A stretch of 64,000 nucleotides of DNA from Agilicoccus flavus (GTDB lineage Bacteria > Actinomycetota > Actinomycetes > Actinomycetales > Dermatophilaceae): positions 124,001 to 188,000 of the forward strand of contig NZ_JACYXE010000003.1 in NCBI RefSeq assembly GCF_014857905.1, written 5' to 3'. The position numbers and the translations under genes were made by a program. Positions 51,724 to 59,900 of this stretch are shown here, in pieces. Position 1 is the first letter of the stretch; each line of letters starts with the position of its first letter. Below the pieces are notes generated by a model. That model saw only the letters and a program-made list of their open reading frames with translations, was not told the origin of the DNA and made no database searches.

Positions 51724-52155
51724 GTGCCGCACGACGACCCCACCTCCGCCGACCCGACCTCCGCCTCGACGCCCGCGTCCGCCGAACCGTCGGGGGGCCG
51801 AGCCCTCGACGCCCTCGTCGGCCGGTGGCTGTCCTACCCCGAGATCGCCGAGCTGGCCGGGGTGTCCCTGTCGCGCGTGCGCGGACTCGTCGCCGACCGC
51901 GAGCTCGTCGCGATCCGGCGCGGGAAGAACCGGGCCTGGTACGTGCCGGCGGACTTCGTCACCGCGGAGGGTCCGCGCCCCGAGGTGCGAGGCACCATCA
52001 CCGTCCTGTCCGACGGCGGGATGAGCGACGAAGAGCTGCTCGAGTGGCTCTTCACCCCCGACGACACGCTGCCCGTGCCGGGCACGCCCATGAACTGCCT
52101 GCTCGCCGGGCACAAGACCGAGGTGCGCCGCCGCGCGATGGAGACGGCCTTCTGA
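51724..52155 (+). CDS. Rv2175c-family DNA-binding protein
   Basis: A 143-aa protein with a disordered Ser/Thr/Pro N-terminus (about 1-27) and a winged-helix-like domain: WLSYPEIAELAGVSLSRVRGLVADRELVAIRRGKNRAWYVPADFV, then a C-terminal Rv2175c domain with MSDEELLEWLFTPDDTLPVPGTPM. In M. tuberculosis Rv2175c is a DNA-binding substrate of PknL, with phosphorylation on an N-terminal Thr; the Thr-rich N-terminus here (DDPTSADPTSASTP) could serve the same purpose. The GTG is the only plausible start. Confidence 0.92.
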   Translation: MPHDDPTSADPTSASTPASAEPSGGRALDALVGRWLSYPEIAELAGVSLSRVRGLVADRELVAIRRGKNRAWYVPADFVTAEGPRPEVRGTITVLSDGGMSDEELLEWLFTPDDTLPVPGTPMNCLLAGHKTEVRRRAMETAF

Positions 52156-52250
52156 GGAGCCGAGCCTTCTGACGACCGAGTCGGCAGAGGGTGATCGACC
52201 GGGCGCGAGCCCGTCGGAGCGCCCGCCCGAGCCCGCCGCCGGGAGCCGGC

Positions 52251-53333
52251 TCAGGCCGCGCGGACGGTGGAGAGGTCCGCGAGCTCGAGCAGCGCGTCGA
52301 CCCCGCCGTCGCGCAGGCGCGTCGTGGACTCCAGGGCCTCGCGGGCGCCCCGGGTGCGCTCGGCGATCATGTCCTCGAGCGCGGCGAGCCCGCCCGAGTC
52401 CACGATGATCGCCCGCAGCCGGTCGACGTCCGCCGACGAGAGGTCCGCGCCGAGTCCGGCCTCGAGGTCGGCGGCGCCGGCGGCGTCCGCCAGCCCGAGC
52501 GTGAGCGCGACGAGCACGGTGCGCTTGCCCTCGCGCAGGTCGTCGCCCGCGGGCTTGCCCGTGGTGGACGGATCACCGAACACGCCGAGGATGTCGTCAC
52601 GCAGCTGGAAGGCCTCGCCCAGGTCGAGCCCGAAGCGGGCCAGGGCGGCCCGGTCGTGCGCGTCGACCCCGCCGGCGTCGGCGCCGATGAGCAACGGTTG
52701 CTGCACCGAGTACCGGGCGCTCTTGTAGCGGATGACGCGCCGGGCCGCCTCGATCCGCCCCGCGGCGTCCAGGCCCGACCAACCGCGGGCCGCATCGAGG
52801 ACGTCGAGGAACTGCCCGGCCATGAGCTGGGAGCGCATGTCGTCGAAGCACCGCCGGGCGCGCGCGAGCTCGGCCGGGGGGAGTCCGCAGGTGGCGAAGA
52901 CCTCCTCGGACCACACGAGGCACAGGTCGCCGGCGAGGATCGCGCCCGCCTCGCCGAAGCGCTGCGCGTCGCCCGTGAACGCCCGGCGCCGGTGCAGGTC
53001 GGCGAGCGCGACGTGCGCCGTGGGGGCCCCGCGCCGGACGTCGCTGGCGTCCATGACGTCGTCGTGGAGGAGCGCGGCGGCCTGGAAGAACTCCATCGCG
53101 GTGGCGGCGCGGATCGCGGAGGCCTCGTCGCGGCCGCCGGCCGCGAGGTAGCCGACGTGGGTGAAGGCCGCCCGCAGGCGCTTGCCGCCCGTCATGAGCG
53201 ACGCGACGGCGTCGACGAGCGGCCGGACGTCGGGGCCGAGCTCGGCGAGCACGTCGCCCTGGTGGGCGAGCTCGCGGTCGATCTCCTCCTGGACGCGACG
53301 ACGCAGCAGGTCGATGTGCCAAGCGACGGTCAA
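52251..53333 (-). CDS. Polyprenyl synthetase (isoprenyl diphosphate synthase)
   Basis: A 360-aa trans-prenyltransferase. The first Asp-rich motif is LLHDDVMDASDVRRG and the second is FQLRDDILGVFGDPSTTGKP; GGKRLRAAF gives diphosphate contacts. It condenses isopentenyl diphosphate into a geranylgeranyl or longer diphosphate; chain length is unclear. The start is inferred as TTG 53333, because AGGAGG lies 8 nt upstream and no ATG/GTG is available before WHIDLLRRR. It is divergent from metF, with the two promoters within 66 bp. Confidence 0.92.
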   Translation of the reverse strand: MTVAWHIDLLRRRVQEEIDRELAHQGDVLAELGPDVRPLVDAVASLMTGGKRLRAAFTHVGYLAAGGRDEASAIRAATAMEFFQAAALLHDDVMDASDVRRGAPTAHVALADLHRRRAFTGDAQRFGEAGAILAGDLCLVWSEEVFATCGLPPAELARARRCFDDMRSQLMAGQFLDVLDAARGWSGLDAAGRIEAARRVIRYKSARYSVQQPLLIGADAGGVDAHDRAALARFGLDLGEAFQLRDDILGVFGDPSTTGKPAGDDLREGKRTVLVALTLGLADAAGAADLEAGLGADLSSADVDRLRAIIVDSGGLAALEDMIAERTRGAREALESTTRLRDGGVDALLELADLSTVRAA

Positions 53334-53386
53334 AGTGGGGCCTCCTGCCGGTGTCGACCCCGAGCCTACGTCGTCGCGGCGCGCCC

Positions 53387-53392
53387 TACGCT
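53387..53392 (+). promoter_or_regulatory. -10 element of leaderless metF promoter
   Basis: TACGCT, 7 nt before the ATG at 53400. Confidence 0.55.
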
Positions 53393-53399
53393 GGGGCGT

Positions 53400-54353
53400 A
53401 TGCCCGCGCCCGTGTCGATCCCCGAACTGCTCGCCTCCGGAACCCCCTCGTACAGCTTCGAGTTCTTCCCGCCCAAGGACGACGCGTCGGCCGAGCAGCT
53501 GTGGACCGCGATCCGCCGGCTGGAGCAGGCCGAGCCGACCTTCGTGTCGGTGACCTACGGCGCGGGCGGGACGACGCAGGACCGCACCGTGGCGATCACC
53601 GAGCGGATCGCGAGCGAGACGACGCTGCTCCCGCTCGCCCACCTCACGTGCGTCGGGGCGTCGGTGACCCAGCTGCGCGGGGTGATCGGCCAGTACGCCG
53701 CGGCCGGGGTGAAGAACGTGCTCGCGCTGCGCGGCGACCCGCCCGGCGACGTCCGGGCCACGTGGACCCCGCACCCGGAGGGTCTCACCCACGCCGACGA
53801 GCTCGTGGAACTCGTCCGTTCCCTCGGGTCGTTCTCGGTCGGGGTCGCGGCGTTCCCCGACGTCCACCCCGAGTCGGGCGACCTGCAGGACGACATCGAC
53901 ACGCTCGTGCGCAAGGCCGACGCGGGCGCGGAGTTCGCCGTCACGCAGATGGTCTTCGACGACGAGAGCTACCTGCGGCTGCGCGACGGCGTCGCCGCCC
54001 GGCGCGACCTGCCGATCATCCCCGGCCTCATGCCGGTGACGAACCTGCGGCAGATCGCCCGGATGACCGAGCTCATGGGCACCCCGCTACCGACCGGCGT
54101 CCTCGCGCGGCTCGAGGCCGTCGACGGCGACCCGGCCGCGGTGCGCGCCGAGGGCGTCGCCATCGCCACCGAGCTCGCCCAGCGGATGCTCGCGCAGGGC
54201 GCCCCGGGCGTGCACTTCATCACGATGAACCGCTCCACGGCCACGCTGGAGGTGTTCGACGCCCTCGTGGGCACCGGCTCCCTGACCGCGGTCTCGCCAC
54301 CCGCGCTCGCGGCCATTGCCGTGCGGGACCGGGTGCGCGCCGCCGACGTCTGA
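53400..54353 (+). CDS. metF: Methylenetetrahydrofolate reductase
   Basis: A 317-aa MTHFR, a flavin TIM barrel that reduces 5,10-methylene-THF to 5-methyl-THF for methionine synthesis. Conserved segments are YSFEFFPPKDDASAEQLW with the catalytic Glu, FVSVTYGAGGTTQDRT, HLTCVGAS, NVLALRGDPPGD, EFAVTQMVFD and PGLMPVTNLRQ. The family-typical length and the leaderless promoter fix the start. Methyl-THF feeds cobalamin-dependent methionine synthase, a metabolic link to the B12 operon. Confidence 0.96.
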   Translation: MPAPVSIPELLASGTPSYSFEFFPPKDDASAEQLWTAIRRLEQAEPTFVSVTYGAGGTTQDRTVAITERIASETTLLPLAHLTCVGASVTQLRGVIGQYAAAGVKNVLALRGDPPGDVRATWTPHPEGLTHADELVELVRSLGSFSVGVAAFPDVHPESGDLQDDIDTLVRKADAGAEFAVTQMVFDDESYLRLRDGVAARRDLPIIPGLMPVTNLRQIARMTELMGTPLPTGVLARLEAVDGDPAAVRAEGVAIATELAQRMLAQGAPGVHFITMNRSTATLEVFDALVGTGSLTAVSPPALAAIAVRDRVRAADV

Positions 54354-54387
54354 GGCGGGGGCAGGGCCGAGTCCTGATCTTCGGCCC

Positions 54388-54974
54388 TCACCCCCGGCCG
54401 GAGGGTGGGCCCCCTCGGCGGAGGCGGAGCACGGCCCGGGTCGCGAGGATCCCGACGACCGCGCCGGCGAGCAGGAGGACCGCGGCGAGCCCGGCCGCGG
54501 CCAGGGGCGCGGCGGCCGCCAGACCCAGGACCCCGACGACCGTGAGGTCCTCGGCGCCGCTGACGACGACGTTGCTCACCGGCTCGGGGGAGAGGTTGAC
54601 CCCCGCGCCCGTACCCCCGACTTCGTCAGGTGCGTGAGGAGGGCCGTGAGCCCGCCGGTGGCGGCCAGCACGGCCCCGGCGAGGGTCGAGGACTCGTGCC
54701 CGATGAGGTATCCGAGCGCCGCGCCGACGACCGGTCGGATCCCGAGGTGGACGGCGTCCCACACCGAGTCGAGGTAGGGGATCTTGTCGGCGACCGCCTC
54801 GAGGGCGAAGAGGATCGCGGCGACGACGATCACGTCGGTGCGACCGAGGACGTCCGGGACGGCCGCGACGTGGACGAACCGGTCGAGCAGGCCCATGACG
54901 AGGACGACCGCGTAGGCGTTGACGCCGCTGGCCCAGCCCGAGGTGAACGACCAGGCGAGGAGTTCGGCTCCCAT
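54388..54974 (-). pseudogene. DUF4126 membrane protein, frameshifted
   Basis: Two overlapping frames together give a complete DUF4126-type membrane protein. The first frame (from ATG 54974) carries WSFTSGWASGVNAYAVVLVMG, the conserved DSVWDAVHLGIRPVVGAALGYL and ends normally up to LLTHLTKSG, then diverges and stops at 54576. The second frame resumes at AGVNLSPEPVSNVVVSGAEDL and continues to 54388 with the final membrane helix. The junction is at about 54600-54616 in a C/G-rich run; one base lost or two gained explains it. It is either a genuine inactivating mutation, a sequencing error in a homopolymer-rich stretch, or programmed slippage. Function unknown. Confidence 0.82.
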
Positions 54975-55145
54975 GTGCACTCCGATCCGAGCGGGTCGAT
55001 CCCGGCCGGACGTGAGGCGCCGGAGGATCGGCCGGCGGCGGAAGCCGACCGGACCTGTCGAGAACGCCGCTGCGCCCGGCGGCATTCCGGGGGCTCGGGA
55101 GTGATCCGCGGCCAGGGGCGGACGTGGGGGATCGGGGCGGGTGTC

Positions 55146-55203
55146 AGGGGCGGATCGGGGGCGGATCGAGGGCGGATCAGGGGGCGGATCAGGGGCGGGC
55201 ATC
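55146..55203 (+). repeat. G-rich tandem repeat (about 11 bp, five copies)
   Basis: Degenerate tandem units of GGGGCGGATC with 10-12-bp spacing occur at 55147, 55157, 55168, 55179 and 55191. Each has a run of three to five G, so the plus strand could form a G-quadruplex upstream of the damage-response promoter. Confidence 0.85.
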
Positions 55204-55239
55204 GGGGGTGTGCGGCGCGGGATCTCGCAGGTCGCGACC

Positions 55240-55262
55240 TTGTCGGTGGCGGGGTCCAGGAT
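55240..55262 (+). promoter_or_regulatory. PafBC-type element with weak -10
   Basis: TTGTCGGTG-N8-CAGGAT. The upstream 19 bases are identical to those in both arms at 38.1-38.2 kb, but the -10 lacks its first T, so promoter strength is doubtful. Confidence 0.5.
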
Positions 55263-55301
55263 GAGGCGCACATCGACCTCCCGGGCGGCGCGATCGTCTC
55301 C

Positions 55302-55332
55302 TTGACGGGCCGGGCGAAGAGCGGTGTACCCT
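55302..55332 (+). promoter_or_regulatory. Candidate promoter of the dnaE2 operon
   Basis: TTGACG (55302-55307) and TACCCT (55327-55332) with a 19-bp spacing, slightly long. The LexA box begins 7 bp downstream and would cover the transcript start. Confidence 0.5.
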
Positions 55333-55338
55333 CGTTTA

Positions 55339-55354
55339 TCGAACATCAGTTCGA
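55339..55354. promoter_or_regulatory. LexA-binding SOS box
   Basis: TCGAACATCAGTTCGA is a perfect match to the actinobacterial SOS box TCGAAC-N4-GTTCGA. It lies about 88 bp before the DUF6504 start, so the whole operon through dnaE2 should be repressed by LexA and induced by DNA damage. Confidence 0.93.
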
Positions 55355-55441
55355 GGGCGGGTCCCCGTCGTCGACGGGGGCTGGGGTGAGGGATCGAGGC
55401 GTCCGGCGCGTGCCGGAGCGGACCGGGGAGAGGTGAGGGAC

Positions 55442-56089
55442 ATGCGTCGCTACGACGAGAGCGTCGACGTGAGGTGCGTGCCGGGCGCGGAGCTGCGGGC
55501 CAGGGTCGGTGCGCCGGCGCGCTCGGCGGCACTGCCGGTGCCCGACCGGAGCGGCCGCGGGCCCGGGGTCGTCCCGGGCGCCGTCGGGGATGCCGGGCCC
55601 GACGGTGACCGCGGCCACCCCGTTCGGAGCGGGCACGCCGGCCACGCGGGCCATGACGGGGCCGCCGGTCGTCCGGGCGCCGCGGACGCGGGCGGGTTCC
55701 GCGACGGTGACGAGGCGGCCTGGGAGCCCGACGAGCTCGTGCCCGACGCCTTCGTCTGGCGGGGCCGGCTCTACGTCGTGCGCCGCGTCCTCGGCCGGTG
55801 GGTCGAGCGCCGCCCGTGGTGGCGCACCGTGCTCGACGACCCGCGTCCTCGCGTCGGCGCGGGCACCCCCGCCGCGAGGGGAGCCGCCCGGGCCTTCCCC
55901 TCGGCCGGTCCGCCGGCCGAACCCGTCGTCGCGGAGCCCGCCGCCGCGCCGGGGGGCCTCACCCGCGCCGACCTCGAGGAGGCGGTGTGGCGGGTCGAGG
56001 CGGCTCCGGGCCGGCTCGCCCAGGTCGGGGTCTACGACCTCGCCGGCCATCCCGGTGGACCCTGGCGGCTGCGCCGGGTCAGCGACTGA
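55442..56089 (+). CDS. DUF6504 family protein
   Basis: A 215-aa protein opening the SOS operon. Family-like sequence is RRYDESVDVRC at the N-terminus and DAFVWRGRLYVVRRVLGRWVERRPWW in the middle, with a C-terminal VWRVEAA...GVYDLAGHPGGPWRLRRV. Between them lie Gly/Asp/His-rich and Ala/Pro-rich insertions (GHAGHAGHDG, about 68-90), which make it longer than compact family members. The function is unknown; homologs accompany dinB/dnaE2 genes in actinobacteria, and a link to ImuA/RecA-like roles is unproven. ATG 55442 fits the family start; GTG 55433 is an alternative. Confidence 0.8.
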   Translation: MRRYDESVDVRCVPGAELRARVGAPARSAALPVPDRSGRGPGVVPGAVGDAGPDGDRGHPVRSGHAGHAGHDGAAGRPGAADAGGFRDGDEAAWEPDELVPDAFVWRGRLYVVRRVLGRWVERRPWWRTVLDDPRPRVGAGTPAARGAARAFPSAGPPAEPVVAEPAAAPGGLTRADLEEAVWRVEAAPGRLAQVGVYDLAGHPGGPWRLRRVSD

Positions 56090-56129
56090 CCCGCCAGGGC
56101 GCGCGGCACCGCGACACGCCGCCCCGGCG

Positions 56130-56193
56130 GCGACGGCACGGCACGCGAGCACTCAGGCGACGGCACGGCAAGCAGGCAGGCGACGGCACGGCA
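56130..56193 (+). repeat. Three copies of a 14-bp direct repeat
   Basis: GCGACGGCACGGCA occurs at 56130, 56157 and 56180 in the 148-bp gap between the DUF6504 and HEPN genes; copies 2 and 3 share further flanking bases. Confidence 0.85.
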
Positions 56194-56237
56194 GGCATCG
56201 ACATCGTCGGTGCCGAGGGCGAAGGGGCGGCACGGCG

Positions 56238-56945
56238 ATGGCGTACAGGACGACGACGAGGTCGAATACCCGGGCGGGCGGCGCGGCCCGGCGGGAACGG
56301 AGCCGGGGGCGAGGGCCGGCGAGCGAGAGCGGTGACGTGGGCGCCGCCCTCGACCTGCTCGACCGGGCGGGGGTGGCCCTGCTCGAGTCCGGGCGGGCGA
56401 CGACGACGACCGACCGGTACACCCACGCCCAGCTCGGGGCGCTGCGGGCCGGAGCCGCGCTCCTCGCGGCGCGGGGCCGGGTGCCGTCGGCGGCCCGGGG
56501 CGGTGACGTGTGGTCCACCCTCGCGGTAGCCCACCCGGAGCTCGCCGAGTGGGCCGGCCACTTCGCGGTGTGCACCCGGCGCCGGCGCGAGATCGAGGCC
56601 GGGGCGGATCGGCCCGCTGCGCGCGAGGCCGACGACGCGCTGCGGGCCGCCGACACGTTCGTCGGCCTCGTCCAGGCCGCCCTCGGACTGCCGATCACCC
56701 GGATCGACCCCCTCCTCGCGCCCGCCCTCGTCGCCGGGGCGCCGCGCGCGCAGCCCGGTGCCGCGCGCCCCGTCCCGGCGCCCGAGGCGCCCCCTGCGCC
56801 CGGCGCGACCGGCGCGTCCGACCCGCGCGATGCGACCGGTGCGACCGGAGCGACCGATGTGGCCGGAGTGACGGATGCGCTCGGAGTGACGGAGGCGACC
56901 GGCGCGATCCACGCCCGCGAACCCGCGAGGGTGGGGGCGTCGTGA
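56238..56945 (+). CDS. SAV_6107-family HEPN domain protein
   Basis: A 235-aa protein. Residues about 30-150 form a helical HEPN-like domain typical of SAV_6107 proteins: ALDLLDRAGVALLESG, LGALRAGAALLAARG, DVWSTLAVAHPELAEWAGHFA and ADTFVGLVQAALG. The canonical HEPN RNase motif (RxxxxH) is not obvious, so RNase activity is uncertain. The C-terminal about 60 residues are a Pro/Ala stretch and Thr-Gly-Ala repeats from 9-bp tandem units. The ATG has GAAGGGGCGG upstream, and its stop overlaps dnaE2 (GTGA), so it is translationally coupled to the polymerase. Confidence 0.85.
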   Translation: MAYRTTTRSNTRAGGAARRERSRGRGPASESGDVGAALDLLDRAGVALLESGRATTTTDRYTHAQLGALRAGAALLAARGRVPSAARGGDVWSTLAVAHPELAEWAGHFAVCTRRRREIEAGADRPAAREADDALRAADTFVGLVQAALGLPITRIDPLLAPALVAGAPRAQPGAARPVPAPEAPPAPGATGASDPRDATGATGATDVAGVTDALGVTEATGAIHAREPARVGAS

Positions 56946-59900
56946 GCGACGGGTTCGCCCACCTGCACGTCGCGTCGTCGGCGTCGCTGCGCTACGGCGT
57001 GAGCACCCCCGCCGACCTCGTCGAGCAGGCGGTCGCGCACGGGCAGCCGGCCCTCGCGCTCACCGACCGCGACGGTCTCTACGGCGCGGTGCGGTTCGTG
57101 CAGGCCTGCGCGGGCGCCGGCCTCGCACCCGTCCTCGGGGTCGACCTCGCCTGCCTGCCCGACGACTCCGGCCCGCACCCCGCCCCTTCGCGGGGGGCGG
57201 ACGCGCCCACCCGCCGCGCGCCCGCCCGCGGCGGGATGGCCGTCGACCCGCGCCACCCCCGGGTCGTCGTCCTCGCCCGGGGCGAGGGCGCCGGCGTCGG
57301 CGCCGGGGAGGGCTGGGCCCGGTTGTGCCGCCTCGTCACCGCGACCCACCTGCGCGGCGAGCGCGGTCGACCGATCACCGGCCCGGCCCTGCTCGCCGAA
57401 CACGCCCGGGCCGGGGGTCGGCCCGGCGCACCGACCGACCCCCTTCGCGGTCGCGACGCCGCGGCGCCGGCGGGCCCGTCGCCCCTGCTCGTGCTCCTCG
57501 GCCCCGACTCCGACGTCGGCCGCGCGGTCCTCGCCGGGCGGCGCGAGCAGGCCCGGGCGCTGCTGGCGGCCTGGGCGCAGCTCCTGCCGCCCGACGCCCT
57601 CGCCGTCGAACTCGTCCACCACCGCGCCCCCGACGGCTCGCCCCGCAGCGTCCGTCAGGCGCGCCGGATGCGGGCGCTCGCGGTGGAGGCGGGGCTGCCC
57701 TGCGTCCTCACGGCGGCCGTCCGGCACGCGACGCCGGAGCAGGCGGCCACGGTCGACGTCCTCGACGCGGCCCGCCGCCTCGCCATTCTCGACGAACGCC
57801 ACCTCGACCGGGTGAGCACGGCCGGGTACCTCGCGCCGGGGCGGGCCATGTACCCGATCGCGTTCGAGATCACCGGCGACCGGGGCGAGGCGCGCCGGCT
57901 CATGGACACCGGCGTCGAGATCGCCCGGGAGTGCGCCCTCGATCCCCGCCGCGACGTCGGTATCGGTGCCGTCCACCTGCCCGAGCCCGAGGCCATCGGG
58001 CTCGCGCCCGGCGACGATCCGCAGCGGGTGCTCGCGCGTCGCTGCCACGAGTCGATCGGGCGGCGCTACCCGGGGGCGTCGGTCGCCCACCTCGACCAGG
58101 TGGCCGCCCGGCTCGACGACGAGCTCGCCGTCGTCGCGGCCCTCGGGTACCCGACGTACTTCCTCACCGTCGCGGGCGTCGTCGACCTCGTCCGCGACAT
58201 GGGGGTGCGCGTCGCGGCGCGCGGGTCGGGCGCCGGCAGCCTCGTCAACCACCTCCTCGGCATCAGCGGCGTCGACCCCATGCGGCACGGGTTGCTCATG
58301 GAGCGGTTCTGCACGCCGCTGCGGGCGCAGCTGCCCGACATCGACCTCGACGTGGAGTCGGCCCGGCGCACGCAGGTGTACGAGGCGATCCTCGACCGCC
58401 TCGGCGGGGAGCGGGTCACGTGCGTGTCGATGAGCGAGACCTACCGGGTGCGGCACGCGATCCGCGACGTCGGGGCGGCGCTCGGGCTGCCGCCGGTCGA
58501 GGTCGACGCCATCGCGAAGGCGTTCCCGCACATCCGCGCCCGCGACGCCCGGGCGGCGATCGCCGACCTGCCCGAGCTGTCCTCCCTCGGGCTGGGCGGC
58601 CCGAAGCTCCAGGTGCTCTTCGACCTCGTCGAGCGACTCGACGGGCTGCCCCGGCACCTCGCGCTGCACCCGTGCGGGATCGTGCTGTCGAACGCCTCGT
58701 TGCTCGACCGCACCCCCGTCGAGGCGAGCTGGCTCGGCTTCCCCATGAGCCAGTTCGACAAGGACGACGTCGAGACGCTCGGGCTGCTCAAGCTCGACGT
58801 CCTCGGCATCCGGATGCAGTCGGCGATGGCCCACGCGGTCGCCGAGGTCGAGCGGGTCGACGGGGTCGTCGTCGATCTGGACGACCGCGCTCAGGTGCCC
58901 TTCGACGACCCGGCGACCTTCGACCTCGTCCGGTCGGCGGCGACGCTCGGTTGCTTCCAGATCGAGAGCCCCGGCCAGCGCGAGCTCATCGGCAAGTTCG
59001 CCCCCGAGACGTTCGACGACCTCATCATCGACATCTCGCTGTTCCGACCGGGCCCCGTCAACTCCGACATGATCACCCCCTTCCTGCGCGCGCGGCAGGG
59101 CTGGAGCGAACCCGACCTGCTGCACCCGAGCCTGGCGGGAGCCCTCGCCGAGACGTGCGGCGTCGTCGTCTTCCACGAGCAGGTGCTGCGGATCGTCGCG
59201 ACGACGACGGGGATCGACCTCGCGGAGGCCGACGAGGTGCGGCGGGCGCTCGGCACGGTCGCCGGGCGAGAGCGGGTGGAGGCGTGGTGGCGCCCGGCGG
59301 CGCGGGCGCGGGGGTACGCGGGCGCCGACGTCGACCGCATCTGGGAGGTCCTCGCGGCGTTCGGCTCGTTCGGGTTCTGCAAGGCCCACGCCGCCGCGTT
59401 CGCGCTGCCCACCTACCAGTCGGCGTGGTTGAAGACGCACCACCGCGCGGCGTTCCTCGCGGGGGTCCTCACCCACGACCCGGGCATGTACCCCAAGCGG
59501 CTCATCCTCGACGACGCCCGCGTCGGCGGGATCACCGTGCTCGGGCTCGACGTCAACGTCTCGGACGGCTGCTACCGGTACGAGCGGGTCGAACCCGACG
59601 GGCGCCCCGGCATCCGGGTCTCGTTGTCCGACGTCAAGGGGATGAGCGAGGCGGAGCTCGCGCGGATCGTGGCCGCCCGCCCGTACGTCGGGCTGCCCGA
59701 CTTCTGGGCGCGCAGCGGTGTGAGCCGGCCGGTCGCGGAACGTCTCGTCCTCGCCGGCGCCTTCGACGCCCTCTACGGACTCGACGGCGGGGGCCTCGGC
59801 CGGCGCGGGGGCATCACGCGTCGCGACCTGTTGCTGCACGTCGCCGAGCTCGAGCGGTGGACCCCGCCCGGGCGTTCCGGGCGTTCGGGGCGGCGGCGGG

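Larger units (their letters stand above)
54975..55441. other. Long intergenic region upstream of the DUF6504-HEPN-dnaE2 operon
   Basis: 467 bp without a convincing gene. It contains a run of G-rich 11-bp repeats (55146-55203), a word identical to the PafBC element (55240-55262), a TTGACG/TACCCT promoter candidate (55302-55332) and a LexA box (55339-55354). An open frame on the minus strand through it reads as Pro/Asp repeat and is treated as non-coding. Confidence 0.65.

Noticed and set aside
54975-55441. Minus-strand reading frame through the PafBC-like word, with VRLILDPATDKVATC
   Set aside because: It is flanked by Pro/Asp repeat sequence and has no family match that I know; regulatory content explains the region better, though a decayed gene cannot be excluded.
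56153-59839. 1228-residue open frame on the minus strand
   Set aside because: It is antisense to the HEPN gene and dnaE2, whose motifs are unmistakable; composition is repeat-like and no domain is seen.
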